Shown: positions 9,020 through 18,563 of the stretch, piece by piece
How the letters are laid out: every line of letters starts with the position of its first letter
Position numbering within the stretch: the first letter of the stretch is position 1
NCBI GenBank assembly: GCA_017527365.1
Contig: JAFXQD010000010.1
Location: 1-45,783, forward strand
Length of the DNA: 45,783 nucleotides
Source: Oscillibacter sp.
GTDB lineage: Bacteria; Bacillota; Clostridia; Oscillospirales; Oscillospiraceae
Reading direction: 5' to 3'
Notes under the pieces: generated by a model
Database searches by the model: none
What the model saw: the letters and a program-made list of their open reading frames with translations, nothing else
Told to the model about the DNA's origin: nothing
Program-made: the position numbers and the translations under genes

Positions 9020-12000
9020 ATGAGAAAAACCGCGATATTTCGATTTTCGGCGTTCGCGGCTCTCCTGTGCCTATGGCTCTGCGGCGCGGCTTTGGCTACG
9101 GAAACGCCCGTCCTTGACGGCTTCCTCCGCGACCATCAAGACGGCGTTTCCGTGACTTGCTGGTACGAGAAGGAAGCCGACCCCGAAAGCGTGGAAAGCG
9201 CCCTGTGCGCCCTTTACGACGGAAACGGAATGCTGCTGGCCGTCGCCGACGTGAAGCCGCAAAACTCCGCGCCGACAACGGTCGTTGTCCCCTGCGACAC
9301 CGCGCTGGTAGACCACGCGAAACTGCTCGCTATGGACGCCGACCATAAGCCGCTTGGCGCCTCGCAGACGCTGAAGCCGTCCGCCTCCAATACCGACGTT
9401 CCGCAGTTTATGAACGGCTATCCCGTGATTAACAAGAACGGCGTAAGCGTCAGCGGGACGGCTATGGCGGAAATCAAGGTCATGGCCGACCGCGCCTGCC
9501 GCCTCTATTGGGCACTCTATAAGCGCGACGCCGGATACGCCACGCGGAGCGGTTTCCAGTCCGGCAAACTGCCGGGAAGCGAAAAGCACAGCATGTTGGC
9601 GCTGGGCGTGAACCAATCCGGCGTAGTCACCTTGAACGGCTTGGAAGACCAGACGGCCTACGACCTCGACATGTGGCTGACAAACTCCGATTTCACCGCC
9701 TCTTCCAATATTACCCGCCTCTCCTTCACAACCTTGGACACCGCCCCGCCCGTATTCGTGACCGCGCCGACCCCCGTTTCTTCAAACGAACGCGCCGTCA
9801 CGCTCCAATACAACCTGAACGAGAACGCTTCTATTTACTGGATTCTCTTGGAACAGGGAAGCCGATTCCCGAACCCGCCCACGGGCGGCGGCGCGATTAC
9901 CCGCGACTACGCCATAAAGCAAGTCGTCGGCGGCAACGGCGGCCTTGACTACGGGAGGGTCAACGCAAAGGCGAACGCGAACGGCACGTTCCAGATTTCG
10001 GGGCTCGTAGCTCAAAAGGCTTACGATGTCTGGTACGTGGCAAAAGACGCCTCCGGGAACTATTCGGAGTTCCGCACCGGAGCCCCCGACAGCCAGCCCG
10101 CGTCTAACGACCCGCGGGGCGTGTGCATGACGACCATTTCCACGCTCGACAAAAAGCCTCCGACCGTGGAGCAGGAAACGACGCACTATCCCGACGGACA
10201 CCCGGAAACGCCCTACGCCGACACCGCCGTAAGGCTGATTTTCAGCGAGGGAATCCGGCGCTTTTCGACCGGGGAAACGCTTACCGACCTTTACGACGCC
10301 GTGAAATCGGCCTCAAACGTTGACGCCCGCGACGCCGCCAAAGAAAAACTTGCCGCATTTCTTCGGAATACGGTCATTCTGCAAACCGGGACAAACTCGA
10401 CCTTCGGCGCCGCCCCCGAACGCGCCGACGACGAGAGCGAAAGCCCGTGGGAAGTCGATTACCGCAACGCAACCGTGGCTTGGGAGGACGGCAAACTGGT
10501 CTTGACGTTCCCGTCCGCAGAGAACGGCGACAGCGCGCTGCGGCTTTTGGGCGGGCAGTCCTACCGCTTCCACATCACGGACATTTCCGACCTCTCCGAC
10601 AACCTCAACCGCATTACGTCCCTGACTACCGACGCGTTCACAACCATGCCCGCGCAAATCCTGTTCGACGAAATCACGCTCAACAGTTCCAACTATCCGT
10701 TGGGCGTCGGCGAGGTTGACCTTGTTTTCAGCGCGACGCCCGTGGCGGTGTCCCGCGCCGGGAGCGGCGCCGCGTGGGACTTGCTGTTCTGGACGGACGC
10801 CACCAGCGCCTTTGAAGTCTACCGCAGAAGCCGCCCCTCCGCGTCCGCCGTTTACGACCAAGGATGGAAGAAAGTGCAAAATCCGCAGGGCACGGGCGGC
10901 GGAGAGGGAAACACGTTTGTCCCCGCCACAGCCGCCGCCGGAACTATGGCGGGGCAGAGTATGCACCTGCACCTCTGCCAGCACAACAGCGGGAGCATTC
11001 CCGCGCTCAACTCCATGGAGGACGGGCGGGTTTATGAGTACGCGGTTCGCTTCCTGCAAATCGACGGCGACGCGAACCGCAACCTGTGGGAAAAGGACAC
11101 GCTTTTCGAAGTTTCGGCGGTAGCCGGGGCGCCGTCCGCGCTGACGAACCTCGCCGCAAGCCTGACCAAGGAGCGGCTGGAAACGTTCAAGCAGTCGGGA
11201 AGCGTACAGGAAATCGGCTCCCCGTCGCCGTTCCGCATGACCCGCATTTTCCGCGCCACGTCCGCCCCCGCTTTTGCCAACGGCGCCCCGACGTTCGAGC
11301 CCGGCGACACCAGCGTCACTATGTGGTTCCAGATGACGCGCCCCGGCACGGTGCACTACCTCCTCGCCCCGGCGGGGGGAACCGTCAAGGCGCAGGACAA
11401 GAACGGCGTAGCCGTAGATTGGAACCGCTATCAGGAAATCCCGGAGTCGGGCGAGAGCGTTTTGGCGCCCTTCGCGGTCATGTCGCCGAGCTGGACGAAC
11501 ATCGTAGAACAGCGTTTCAGCGGCGCGGGCGTGCGCACCGGGTCTCTGGAAGTGGGAATCAAGGGCGCGTCGTGCACGATCACGGGACTGAAAAGCGAGA
11601 CGCATTACTTCGCCTACTTCGTCCTGCAAGGCACGGGGCAGAACTACTCCACCTCCGCGCAGTTGTTCCGCTTCACCACGCCAGAAGCCGCGCCGCCGTC
11701 CGTGCGAATCACCTTGAATAATCCCGTCGCCACGCTCACGGTCAATCAAGAGGCGGTCACGGATTATCTGGTAGTCGATACCGACGAGAAAATGCTTGAC
11801 AGGCTGATTAACGACGTGTTCTGGAACAACGCGCCCTCCGGCGGGAAACAGCCCATTTCCTCCTACGTGCAGGTAGACAACGTCCTGCAAGCCATGCGCA
11901 CGGACACCGGAAACGGCTCCGTGTTCGACGTGTACGCCGCCAAGGAGTATAAAGAGAAAGTGGCGGCGTATATCCGCCAGAGCCTCGCCGACGGCGGCGC

Positions 12001-12667
12001 CGTGGTCGGGCTTGGCAAGGGCGTCAGGGTTTCGCCCTCGTCCCCGCTGACGATTGACTGCTCGCTCCTGCCCATGACGGAAGGCCACAGATACGCGGTT
12101 CTCACCGTTACGCAGAGCGTGGACGGCGGCGCGGGCGTGTTCCGGGCGGCAACCCCCATCACCCCGCCCGACAGCATTCCGCCGCTTGTGACCGACATCG
12201 CGCAACAGCTCACTATGGACGGAAGCAACAGTATCGAACTCCACACGTGCAGCGGCACGGCAACCCTTACCTTTGACAGCGACCTCTATTACTTCAACTC
12301 CGGAACGCTCAAGAAGCTGGACTTGGGGCCGCATTACAGCGCCTTGCGGGACGACGGCTTCAAACCGCTGGTTGACATCGCGTCCTCTTCGCCCGCCGAA
12401 CAAATCACGGTTTCCAGCGGGCAGGTCGCGCAGGTGAACCGCGCCACGTCCCAAATCAACCTGACGTTCAAGAACGCCGCGTCCGGCGCAACCATCGCCT
12501 TCCCGACGCAGATGTGCGACGAGTACGGCAATATGCACAAGGTCGCCCTTACGGTCACGCTGAAAGTCAACACGACGCAGACTTACGACAGCGCCGGGAG
12601 GCCGGTTTACAACCACACGCCCGTGCTTGAAGTTTCCAAGTCTTGGGACGGGCGCGCCGCCCAGTAA
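9020..12667 (+). CDS. Giant exported Ig/FN3-like repeat protein, SLH-less paralogue of the preceding gene
   Basis: 1215 residues with a GAAAGGAGG site before the ATG and a signal peptide ending near Ala26 (CGAALA). From about residue 125 to the end it follows the C-terminal two thirds of the previous protein module by module: both contain a GYP...YWALY segment, a LTGL/LNGL...YD..LWL segment, TPPVF-like starts, a PYAD-x-x-(V/I)R-(I/L)-(I/V)F Ig-like segment, an NLW/GGW-containing module and an AYFV(I/L)-(R/Q)-GTGQ-YS segment. It has no SLH repeats, no beta-helix region, no LPXTG signal and no C-terminal membrane helix. It should be secreted but not independently anchored, so it may assemble with the SLH-bearing paralogue or be released. 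The function is not recognised. Confidence 0.8.
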   Translation: MRKTAIFRFSAFAALLCLWLCGAALATETPVLDGFLRDHQDGVSVTCWYEKEADPESVESALCALYDGNGMLLAVADVKPQNSAPTTVVVPCDTALVDHAKLLAMDADHKPLGASQTLKPSASNTDVPQFMNGYPVINKNGVSVSGTAMAEIKVMADRACRLYWALYKRDAGYATRSGFQSGKLPGSEKHSMLALGVNQSGVVTLNGLEDQTAYDLDMWLTNSDFTASSNITRLSFTTLDTAPPVFVTAPTPVSSNERAVTLQYNLNENASIYWILLEQGSRFPNPPTGGGAITRDYAIKQVVGGNGGLDYGRVNAKANANGTFQISGLVAQKAYDVWYVAKDASGNYSEFRTGAPDSQPASNDPRGVCMTTISTLDKKPPTVEQETTHYPDGHPETPYADTAVRLIFSEGIRRFSTGETLTDLYDAVKSASNVDARDAAKEKLAAFLRNTVILQTGTNSTFGAAPERADDESESPWEVDYRNATVAWEDGKLVLTFPSAENGDSALRLLGGQSYRFHITDISDLSDNLNRITSLTTDAFTTMPAQILFDEITLNSSNYPLGVGEVDLVFSATPVAVSRAGSGAAWDLLFWTDATSAFEVYRRSRPSASAVYDQGWKKVQNPQGTGGGEGNTFVPATAAAGTMAGQSMHLHLCQHNSGSIPALNSMEDGRVYEYAVRFLQIDGDANRNLWEKDTLFEVSAVAGAPSALTNLAASLTKERLETFKQSGSVQEIGSPSPFRMTRIFRATSAPAFANGAPTFEPGDTSVTMWFQMTRPGTVHYLLAPAGGTVKAQDKNGVAVDWNRYQEIPESGESVLAPFAVMSPSWTNIVEQRFSGAGVRTGSLEVGIKGASCTITGLKSETHYFAYFVLQGTGQNYSTSAQLFRFTTPEAAPPSVRITLNNPVATLTVNQEAVTDYLVVDTDEKMLDRLINDVFWNNAPSGGKQPISSYVQVDNVLQAMRTDTGNGSVFDVYAAKEYKEKVAAYIRQSLADGGAVVGLGKGVRVSPSSPLTIDCSLLPMTEGHRYAVLTVTQSVDGGAGVFRAATPITPPDSIPPLVTDIAQQLTMDGSNSIELHTCSGTATLTFDSDLYYFNSGTLKKLDLGPHYSALRDDGFKPLVDIASSSPAEQITVSSGQVAQVNRATSQINLTFKNAASGATIAFPTQMCDEYGNMHKVALTVTLKVNTTQTYDSAGRPVYNHTPVLEVSKSWDGRAAQ

Positions 12668-12687
12668 GCCCCTTAAATTAGAAGCGG

Positions 12688-12746
12688 CCGGAAGGGCGCG
12701 AACCCTTCCGGACGCCGAACTCGCCGCCCCGGAGCGTATCCGGGGC
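12688..12746 (+). other. Two tandem intercistronic stem-loops without U tracts
   Basis: The first pairs CCGGAAGGG (12688-12696) with CCCTTCCGG (12703-12711). The second pairs GCCCCGGA (12726-12733) with TCCGGGGC (12739-12746). Both stems are perfect. They fill most of the 104-base gap before the third surface-protein gene. Neither is followed by a T run. Confidence 0.5.
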
Positions 12747-12771
12747 GCGGAAATTATGATTAGGAGGCGTT

Positions 12772-15700
12772 ATGAAAACGAAAAAACTGTTTGCTCTGTT
12801 TCTCGCGCTGGCCTTACTCGCCGCGCCCGTCCGCGCCGCCGAACCCGCCGAAAACCCCGACGGCGGGGAAGCCGCCGCCATTACGATTTCGCCGAACAGA
12901 ATCACGCTTGCCGTCAACGGCACGGAAAACTTGAAAGCAGAAACTTCGGCGCAAAGCGTGACGTGGGAGACGGAGGACGAGGCAGTGGCGACGATTGACC
13001 GCACGGACGGCGCCGCCGTTACCGTGACGGCGGTCGGCCCCGGTCAAATCAACATTAAGGCGGAGACCGACGCCGGAGAAAGCGCCAAGTGCGTTGTCAC
13101 GGTCTCCGGCATTACCATAGCCCCGACCGCGCTAAAATTGAACCCGTCGGAAAACGCCTCCATTACTCTGAAGGCTTTCGGGGACGCGCCGAGCCCCGAT
13201 TCCAAGGACTGGGCGTGGGAGATAGCGCCGGACGGCGTTGCAAGGATAGAGCCCAACTCTACGGGTTGCGACGTGCAGGCGTTGGCGGTTGGCGAGGCTG
13301 TGATTAGCTGTAAGAACGGAACTTATACGAAAACTTGCGAACTGAAAGTGGAAGAGCGGGTTGTGGAGGCGGCGGATGTCGCGCTCTCCCCGCAGACGCT
13401 CATTCTCCGACCCAAGGAAACCGGAACCGTCAACGCCTCCTCGACCGCAAAAGCAAGCGACATTAAGTGGAGCATTGACAACACGCGGGTGGCGACGGCA
13501 GACCCGGCGTCGGGCGACAAAGTGACGGTCACGGGCGTTTCCGCGGGCGAAACGACGCTCAAAGCGCAGGTTGGCGGCGGCCCCGTGGCGCGTTGCACGG
13601 TCGTTGTTTCCGGCATTGCCTTTTCCACGGAATCCGTATCCGTGGAGGCGGGCAAAACGCAGGATTTGACGGTTGTCACTTACGGCGACGCCCGCGACAT
13701 TCCGGTTTCAAGCTGGGAATGGGCGAGCAGTCAAACCAGCGTGGCGGCGGTCACGGGGACTTCCACGGGCGCGACCGTCCGGGGCATTCAGAACGGAAGC
13801 AGTACCGTCACCGTCAAAATCGGCGATTACGAGGCGTCCTGTCTTGTCATCGTGACCGCAACGGAGACGGTAGCCACCGTCGCGTTGTCCGAGTCCACTA
13901 TCACCATGGCGCCCGGAACGAGCAGTCGCCTTCGGGCGACCACCATCGCCGACAGCGCCGACGTGCAATGGTTCATCAACGACCCAAGCATTACCCAAAT
14001 CGCCAGCAAAAGCGGCTACACGGTCATCCTGACGGCGGGAGACCCCGGACAGACCACCATCACCGCCAGAGTCGGGAGCAGCGACCCGGCAAGCTGCACG
14101 GTCATCGTCTCCGGCGTCACGCTCTCGAAAAACAGCCTCTCCATGACGGTCAACGGAGAGGAGAAAATCACGTTGACCTCTTACGGCGAGGCGCAGACCA
14201 TCCCCGAATGGGAGTGGAGCAGCAGCAACACGGGCGTGGCTATCGTGACGAAGGACATCGACGGCGCAACCGTCCACGCCGTGGGCGCGGGCTCCAGCAC
14301 GATTACCTGTACGGGCGGCTCCTATACGGTGCTTTGCCAAGTAACGGTGTCCGCCAACTCCGCTTCCGACATCGAGGCGTCTTTGAACGGCGGCCTTCTG
14401 AGGTTGAACAGCGTCCTTGCAAGGCTGAAAGAAGTCTGTAGGGAAATGACGGAAGAAGAGCTGTCCTATATCGGCAACGTCAACGTGGAAACGAAGCTCG
14501 GCACGCTTTACGACGGCTATGTGTCGGAAGGCGACACGGGCTTTGGCGTCTCCAACAACCGGAATTATTACGTCTCGAACGCCGCCTACCTGATTTCCAA
14601 TATCACTTTCGTTCCAAAGCCCGACGTAAACGGGACTGTGCGCATTAGTTACGACGGGCATACCGTCAACAACAAGACCTTTACGGGCGCAATCGTCGTT
14701 TCCGTGGGACAGCAGGAAAGCACGCTGTCCTACGCCTCCCTCAACGGCGCGCCCGTCCATTTCCGCTCCGAGGATTTCTTTAATTACAGCATGGCGGTTT
14801 ACAACCGCTCCCTGCAATACCTGACCTTCACCATGCCCGCGTCGCGCTACGGCACGCTCTACTACAGCTACGTCAACGCCAGCGTGTACGAAAGCATTGT
14901 CTCCGGCGGCACGCGCTATTACCGAACCTACAATCCCTCTATCGGCAACGTCGCGTTCGTCCCGAATCCGTCCTACTCCGGCACGTTCTCCCTCCGCTTC
15001 ACGGGCTACGATACGGAAGGCGTGAGCTTTAGCGGCACGGTGCGCATTTCCGTGAACAACCCCAACGGCTCCGACACCGAGGAGGAACTGCGCGAACGCC
15101 TTCACTATGAGACCGGCCCCGGCGCGAGGGTTTGCTTTGAGACGGAAGATTTCGTGAAGGAATGCAAGGATACGACCGGATATAATTTAGTGTCCATCCA
15201 TTTCCGCGAACTCCCCGCGAGAACCGAGGGGAGACTCTACCATAACCGTGACGAGACTGTCAGCAGGAACGAGGAATTTTATGTCTCCGGGTCCAACGCT
15301 ATCGCAAACTTAAGTTTCGTCGCGCACAAGAAATATACGGGCTCCTTTAGCCTTTCCTTTGTCGGCACGACCGACAAGGACACCACTTTCGCCGGAAACG
15401 TCCATATCACCGTCTCCTACGACGGCGCGTATTTGATTCTCATGTCCGCCAACAGCGGAACCCGCGTTTATTTGTCCGTCGCCGACTTCTCCGACATCAG
15501 CAAAGTCGCCGGGGAGGCGGATTTCCACCACGTCAGTTTCCCGTCCCTGCCCACTACCGGCGCCCTCTACTATGACAACGGCTCCGCCACCGTGACCCCC
15601 GGCGCCCTCTACTACCGCTCCGGCGCCGAGCCCTACCTGTCCAATGTGAACTATATGTCGCCCGACACCTTCTCCGGCACGGTTCGCATTCCCTTCAACT

Positions 15701-16653
15701 TCTGGGACGCGGACGGCAATTCCTTCACCGGACACCTTGAGATTCTCGTTGCCAGACCCGGCGCGGGCAATGCGTCCGGAATCGGCGCCGCCTATTCCAC
15801 CAGCGGCCCCGCCGTCCCGCTCCGCGCCTCGGACATCATCGCGCCCGCAGAAAAGGAAATCGGCGACGTGGCGAGCGTGCGCCTGACGCCCCCGGCGCCG
15901 TCCGCTGGGAAACTGCTCCTCAACTACACCTCCCCCGGAGTATATTCCCCCTTCGACGCCTCCCAAAACTATTCCGCCGACACTATCGGACAGGTTTACT
16001 TCCTCCCGAAAGCGGGTTTCAGCGGCACGGCCTCCATTACCTATGTCGCCCGCAACCGCTACAATATTGTCTACAGCGGAATCCTTCGGATTCAAGTCCG
16101 CCCGCCGGAACGCTCCGCCTATTTTACCGACTTGACAAACCGCGCTTGGGCGGTGCCCGCCGTGGACTTCTTCCGCTATTACAACGTGCTCCTCGGCACG
16201 ACCCCCACCACCTACGAGCCCGACGGCCCCGCCCGGCGCGGCGCCTACATTACGACCCTTGGCCGGATGTACGGCTTCCCGGAGTACTCCGGCAACGGCG
16301 GCTATGAGGACGTGGCGCTTGGCTTCTACTACACGCCGTATATCGCGGCGGCGCGGGCACTGGGCGTCACGGAGGTCTCGCAGTATTTCTATCCGGGAGA
16401 GCCGATTTCCCGTCAGGACGCCGCCGTGTACTTGTACCGTTGCCTCTTGCGCTCCGGGCAGAACGTCAGCGCCCCCATCGATAATCTTTACCGTTTCCAC
16501 GACAGTTGGCGCATTTCCTATTACGCCGTGGAAGCCATGAGCGCGTTAGTGGAAATGGGCGTCTTTCAGGGCACGGAGGACGGCTATCTAAACCCGTATT
16601 CCACGCTGACCCGTCTGCAAATGGCGGCGATTCTCCACCGCGCCCTAACCTGA
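12772..16653 (+). CDS. SLH-anchored surface protein with six BIG2-type Ig domains
   Basis: 1293 residues, with an AGGAGG site before the ATG. The signal peptide ends near residue 22-23 (APVRAA). Residues ~35-530 hold six Ig-like group 2 (BIG2) domains, built as three copies of a two-domain unit of about 165 residues (~35-200, 201-366, 367-530): the first member of each unit ends in C-x-V-x-V-S-G and the second carries a W-x-W motif. Residues ~545-1110 hold about five ~110-residue repeats marked by an aromatic LYY/YYVS stretch and an (I/V)xF(V/M)-xx-xx-(Y/F)SGT motif, cadherin/Ig-like in appearance. Residues ~1117-1293 are three divergent SLH repeats (YFTDL...; EDVALGFYYTPYI...; MGVFQGTEDGYLNP). 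The anchor is C-terminal here but N-terminal in the 1709-residue protein. Probably an adhesin or S-layer-associated protein; the ligand is unknown. Confidence 0.88.
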   Translation: MKTKKLFALFLALALLAAPVRAAEPAENPDGGEAAAITISPNRITLAVNGTENLKAETSAQSVTWETEDEAVATIDRTDGAAVTVTAVGPGQINIKAETDAGESAKCVVTVSGITIAPTALKLNPSENASITLKAFGDAPSPDSKDWAWEIAPDGVARIEPNSTGCDVQALAVGEAVISCKNGTYTKTCELKVEERVVEAADVALSPQTLILRPKETGTVNASSTAKASDIKWSIDNTRVATADPASGDKVTVTGVSAGETTLKAQVGGGPVARCTVVVSGIAFSTESVSVEAGKTQDLTVVTYGDARDIPVSSWEWASSQTSVAAVTGTSTGATVRGIQNGSSTVTVKIGDYEASCLVIVTATETVATVALSESTITMAPGTSSRLRATTIADSADVQWFINDPSITQIASKSGYTVILTAGDPGQTTITARVGSSDPASCTVIVSGVTLSKNSLSMTVNGEEKITLTSYGEAQTIPEWEWSSSNTGVAIVTKDIDGATVHAVGAGSSTITCTGGSYTVLCQVTVSANSASDIEASLNGGLLRLNSVLARLKEVCREMTEEELSYIGNVNVETKLGTLYDGYVSEGDTGFGVSNNRNYYVSNAAYLISNITFVPKPDVNGTVRISYDGHTVNNKTFTGAIVVSVGQQESTLSYASLNGAPVHFRSEDFFNYSMAVYNRSLQYLTFTMPASRYGTLYYSYVNASVYESIVSGGTRYYRTYNPSIGNVAFVPNPSYSGTFSLRFTGYDTEGVSFSGTVRISVNNPNGSDTEEELRERLHYETGPGARVCFETEDFVKECKDTTGYNLVSIHFRELPARTEGRLYHNRDETVSRNEEFYVSGSNAIANLSFVAHKKYTGSFSLSFVGTTDKDTTFAGNVHITVSYDGAYLILMSANSGTRVYLSVADFSDISKVAGEADFHHVSFPSLPTTGALYYDNGSATVTPGALYYRSGAEPYLSNVNYMSPDTFSGTVRIPFNFWDADGNSFTGHLEILVARPGAGNASGIGAAYSTSGPAVPLRASDIIAPAEKEIGDVASVRLTPPAPSAGKLLLNYTSPGVYSPFDASQNYSADTIGQVYFLPKAGFSGTASITYVARNRYNIVYSGILRIQVRPPERSAYFTDLTNRAWAVPAVDFFRYYNVLLGTTPTTYEPDGPARRGAYITTLGRMYGFPEYSGNGGYEDVALGFYYTPYIAAARALGVTEVSQYFYPGEPISRQDAAVYLYRCLLRSGQNVSAPIDNLYRFHDSWRISYYAVEAMSALVEMGVFQGTEDGYLNPYSTLTRLQMAAILHRALT

Positions 16654-16683
16654 AAAAAGAAGCCGCCAAAAGGCGGCTTCTTT
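16653..16683. terminator. Bidirectional rho-independent terminator
   Basis: GAAGCCGCC (16659-16667), loop AAAA, GGCGGCTTC (16672-16680), with an A run on the left and TTT on the right. It can end both the rightward surface-protein transcript and the leftward prfC transcript. Confidence 0.9.
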
Positions 16684-16695
16684 GCGTTGCGCGAA

Positions 16696-18276
16696 TTATA
16701 CGGACAGGTCAAGCGCGAGTTCAAGACCGGGATTGTGCTTGGTCAAAAATCCCGCGCTCCACTCCCCCTCGAACGCGACAAGCAGGCGTTCGCGGAAATC
16801 CTCCAGCACGGCGGCGCCCGTGCACAGAACCAAATCCTCCGGCTTGCCCGGCATGGACTTTACGCGGCGCAGGTGGTCGAACGGAAGCCCCTCCATGCGC
16901 AATTCCACGCCGTATTCGTTCTTCATGCGGTATTGGAACACGTCGAACTGCAACGCGCCGACAACGCCGACAATCACTTCTTCCAGCCCCGCGCCCGGAC
17001 GCCTGAAAATCTGTATGGCGCCCTCCTGCGCGATTTGCTCCGTGCCCTTGACGAACTGCTTTCGCTTCATAGTGTCTTTCGGCGAAACCAGCATAAAATG
17101 CTCCGGCTCAAAAGTCGGGATTCCCTCAAACTTGAACTTTTTCCCCGGCTCGGTCACGGTGTCGCCGATTGAGAAAAGTCCGGGGTCGAACACGCCGATA
17201 ATGTCCCCGGCGTAAGCCTCCTCGACAATCTCCCGTTCGGCGGCCATCATCTGCTGGGGCTGGCTCAGGCGCAGTTTTTTGCCGCTCTGCGCGTGGTAAT
17301 ACTCGTTTTCGCGGCGGAACTCCCCGGAACAGATTCGCAGGAACGCGAGGCGGTCGCGGTGCGCCTTGTTCATGTTGGCCTGAATCTTGAACACGAACGC
17401 GGAGAAATCCGGGGAAAAGGCGTCGATGATTCCGGCGTCGGACTGCCGGGACAGCGGCGGCGCCGTCATGCGCAGGAACGCCTCCAAGAACGGCTCCACG
17501 CCGAAATTGGTCAAAGCCGAGCCGAAGAACACCGGGGAAAGCGTCCCGTCGCGCACGGCGCCAAGGTCGAACGCCTGCCCCGCCTCCAACAGCTCCACTT
17601 CCTCCCGCAAGGCGGCGGCGCGGGACGCGCCCACGGCGTCGTCAAGCGCGGAATCGCCGAGCGCGATTTCCGTCACGCCCGCCTTTTTGCCGCGCCCCTC
17701 CGCGCTGAAAAATAACACCCTGTCCTTTTCGCGGTCGTACACGCCCCGGAAGTCGCGCCCGGAGCCAATCGGCCAGTTGACCGCGCAAGTCCCGATGCCA
17801 AGCTCCCGCTCCACTTCCTCGCAGAGTTCCAGCGGGTCGCGGGCGTCGCGGTCAAGTTTGTTGATAAAGGTGAAAATGGGAATGCTCCGCAAGGCGCAGA
17901 CCCGGAACAGCTTCCGCGTCTGGGGCTCCACGCCTTTCGCGCCGTCGATGACCATGACGGCGGAATCCGCCGCCATTAACGTGCGGTAGGTGTCCTCGGA
18001 AAAGTCCTGATGTCCGGGGGTGTCAAGGATGTTGACGCAGTAGCCGTTATGCCGGAACTGCATGACGGAGGAAGTCACGGAGATTCCGCGCTGGCGTTCA
18101 ATTTCCATCCAGTCCGAGGTGGCGGCGCGGGCGCGTTTGCCGCGCACCTCCCCCGCCTGCGCGATTGCCCCGCCGTAGAGCAACAGTTTTTCGGTCAACG
18201 TGGTTTTTCCGGCGTCGGGGTGGGATATAATGGCGAACGTGCGGCGCCGTGCGATTTCCTCTTGCAATGTGGGCAT
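16696..18276 (-). CDS. prfC: Peptide chain release factor 3 (RF3)
   Basis: 526 residues, the usual RF3 length. RF3 is a ribosome-bound GTPase that removes RF1/RF2 after peptide release. Visible motifs are the P-loop SHPDAGKTT (near residue 18), the switch segment RQRGISVTSS, DTPGHQDF, NKLDRDARDP for guanine recognition, and the RF3-type C-terminal region including FKFEGIPTFEPEHF and VVGALQFDVFQYRMKNEYGVE. The open frame extends 13 codons further upstream, but the ATG at 18276 has AGGAGG 7-8 bases before it and the protein then begins MPTLQEEIARRRTFAIISHP, as expected for the family, so it is preferred. It has its own promoter and is the only gene in its transcript. Confidence 0.96.
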   Translation of the reverse strand: MPTLQEEIARRRTFAIISHPDAGKTTLTEKLLLYGGAIAQAGEVRGKRARAATSDWMEIERQRGISVTSSVMQFRHNGYCVNILDTPGHQDFSEDTYRTLMAADSAVMVIDGAKGVEPQTRKLFRVCALRSIPIFTFINKLDRDARDPLELCEEVERELGIGTCAVNWPIGSGRDFRGVYDREKDRVLFFSAEGRGKKAGVTEIALGDSALDDAVGASRAAALREEVELLEAGQAFDLGAVRDGTLSPVFFGSALTNFGVEPFLEAFLRMTAPPLSRQSDAGIIDAFSPDFSAFVFKIQANMNKAHRDRLAFLRICSGEFRRENEYYHAQSGKKLRLSQPQQMMAAEREIVEEAYAGDIIGVFDPGLFSIGDTVTEPGKKFKFEGIPTFEPEHFMLVSPKDTMKRKQFVKGTEQIAQEGAIQIFRRPGAGLEEVIVGVVGALQFDVFQYRMKNEYGVELRMEGLPFDHLRRVKSMPGKPEDLVLCTGAAVLEDFRERLLVAFEGEWSAGFLTKHNPGLELALDLSV

Positions 18277-18305
18277 GAAACGGCCTCCTGTGGCGAATTT
18301 CGCAT

Positions 18306-18334
18306 AACTTACCATAAAACCGCCCGCAATGCAA
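18306..18334 (-). promoter_or_regulatory. Promoter for prfC
   Basis: On the minus strand: TTGCAT (18329-18334), 17-base spacer, TAAGTT (18306-18311), with a TGG extended -10. It lies about 30 bases upstream of the prfC start, giving a very short leader. Confidence 0.6.
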
Positions 18335-18460
18335 GCGGGATTTTTCCTCCGGCGCGGAAGGCGCGGCGAAGGGATTCCGAAAGCGGCGCGGGCGTCGGAA
18401 CTTTGCGCTAAAGCGACAAAAAACCAACGAAAATTTGACGCTACCGGACGAAAATTTTGG

Positions 18461-18489
18461 TTGCTTTTCCATTCGCGGTATGATATAGT
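18461..18489 (+). promoter_or_regulatory. Promoter for the EAL-domain gene
   Basis: TTGCTT (18461-18466), 17-base spacer, TATAGT (18484-18489), about 75 bases upstream of the start codon. An overlapping TATGAT (18479-18484) is an alternative -10. Confidence 0.5.
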
Positions 18490-18563
18490 TCCTTGGACAA
18501 AAATCGACCCCGCGCCCCGTCGCGCCGCGATTCGTTACCGCCGTTTCAAGGGGGAATCCTGTT

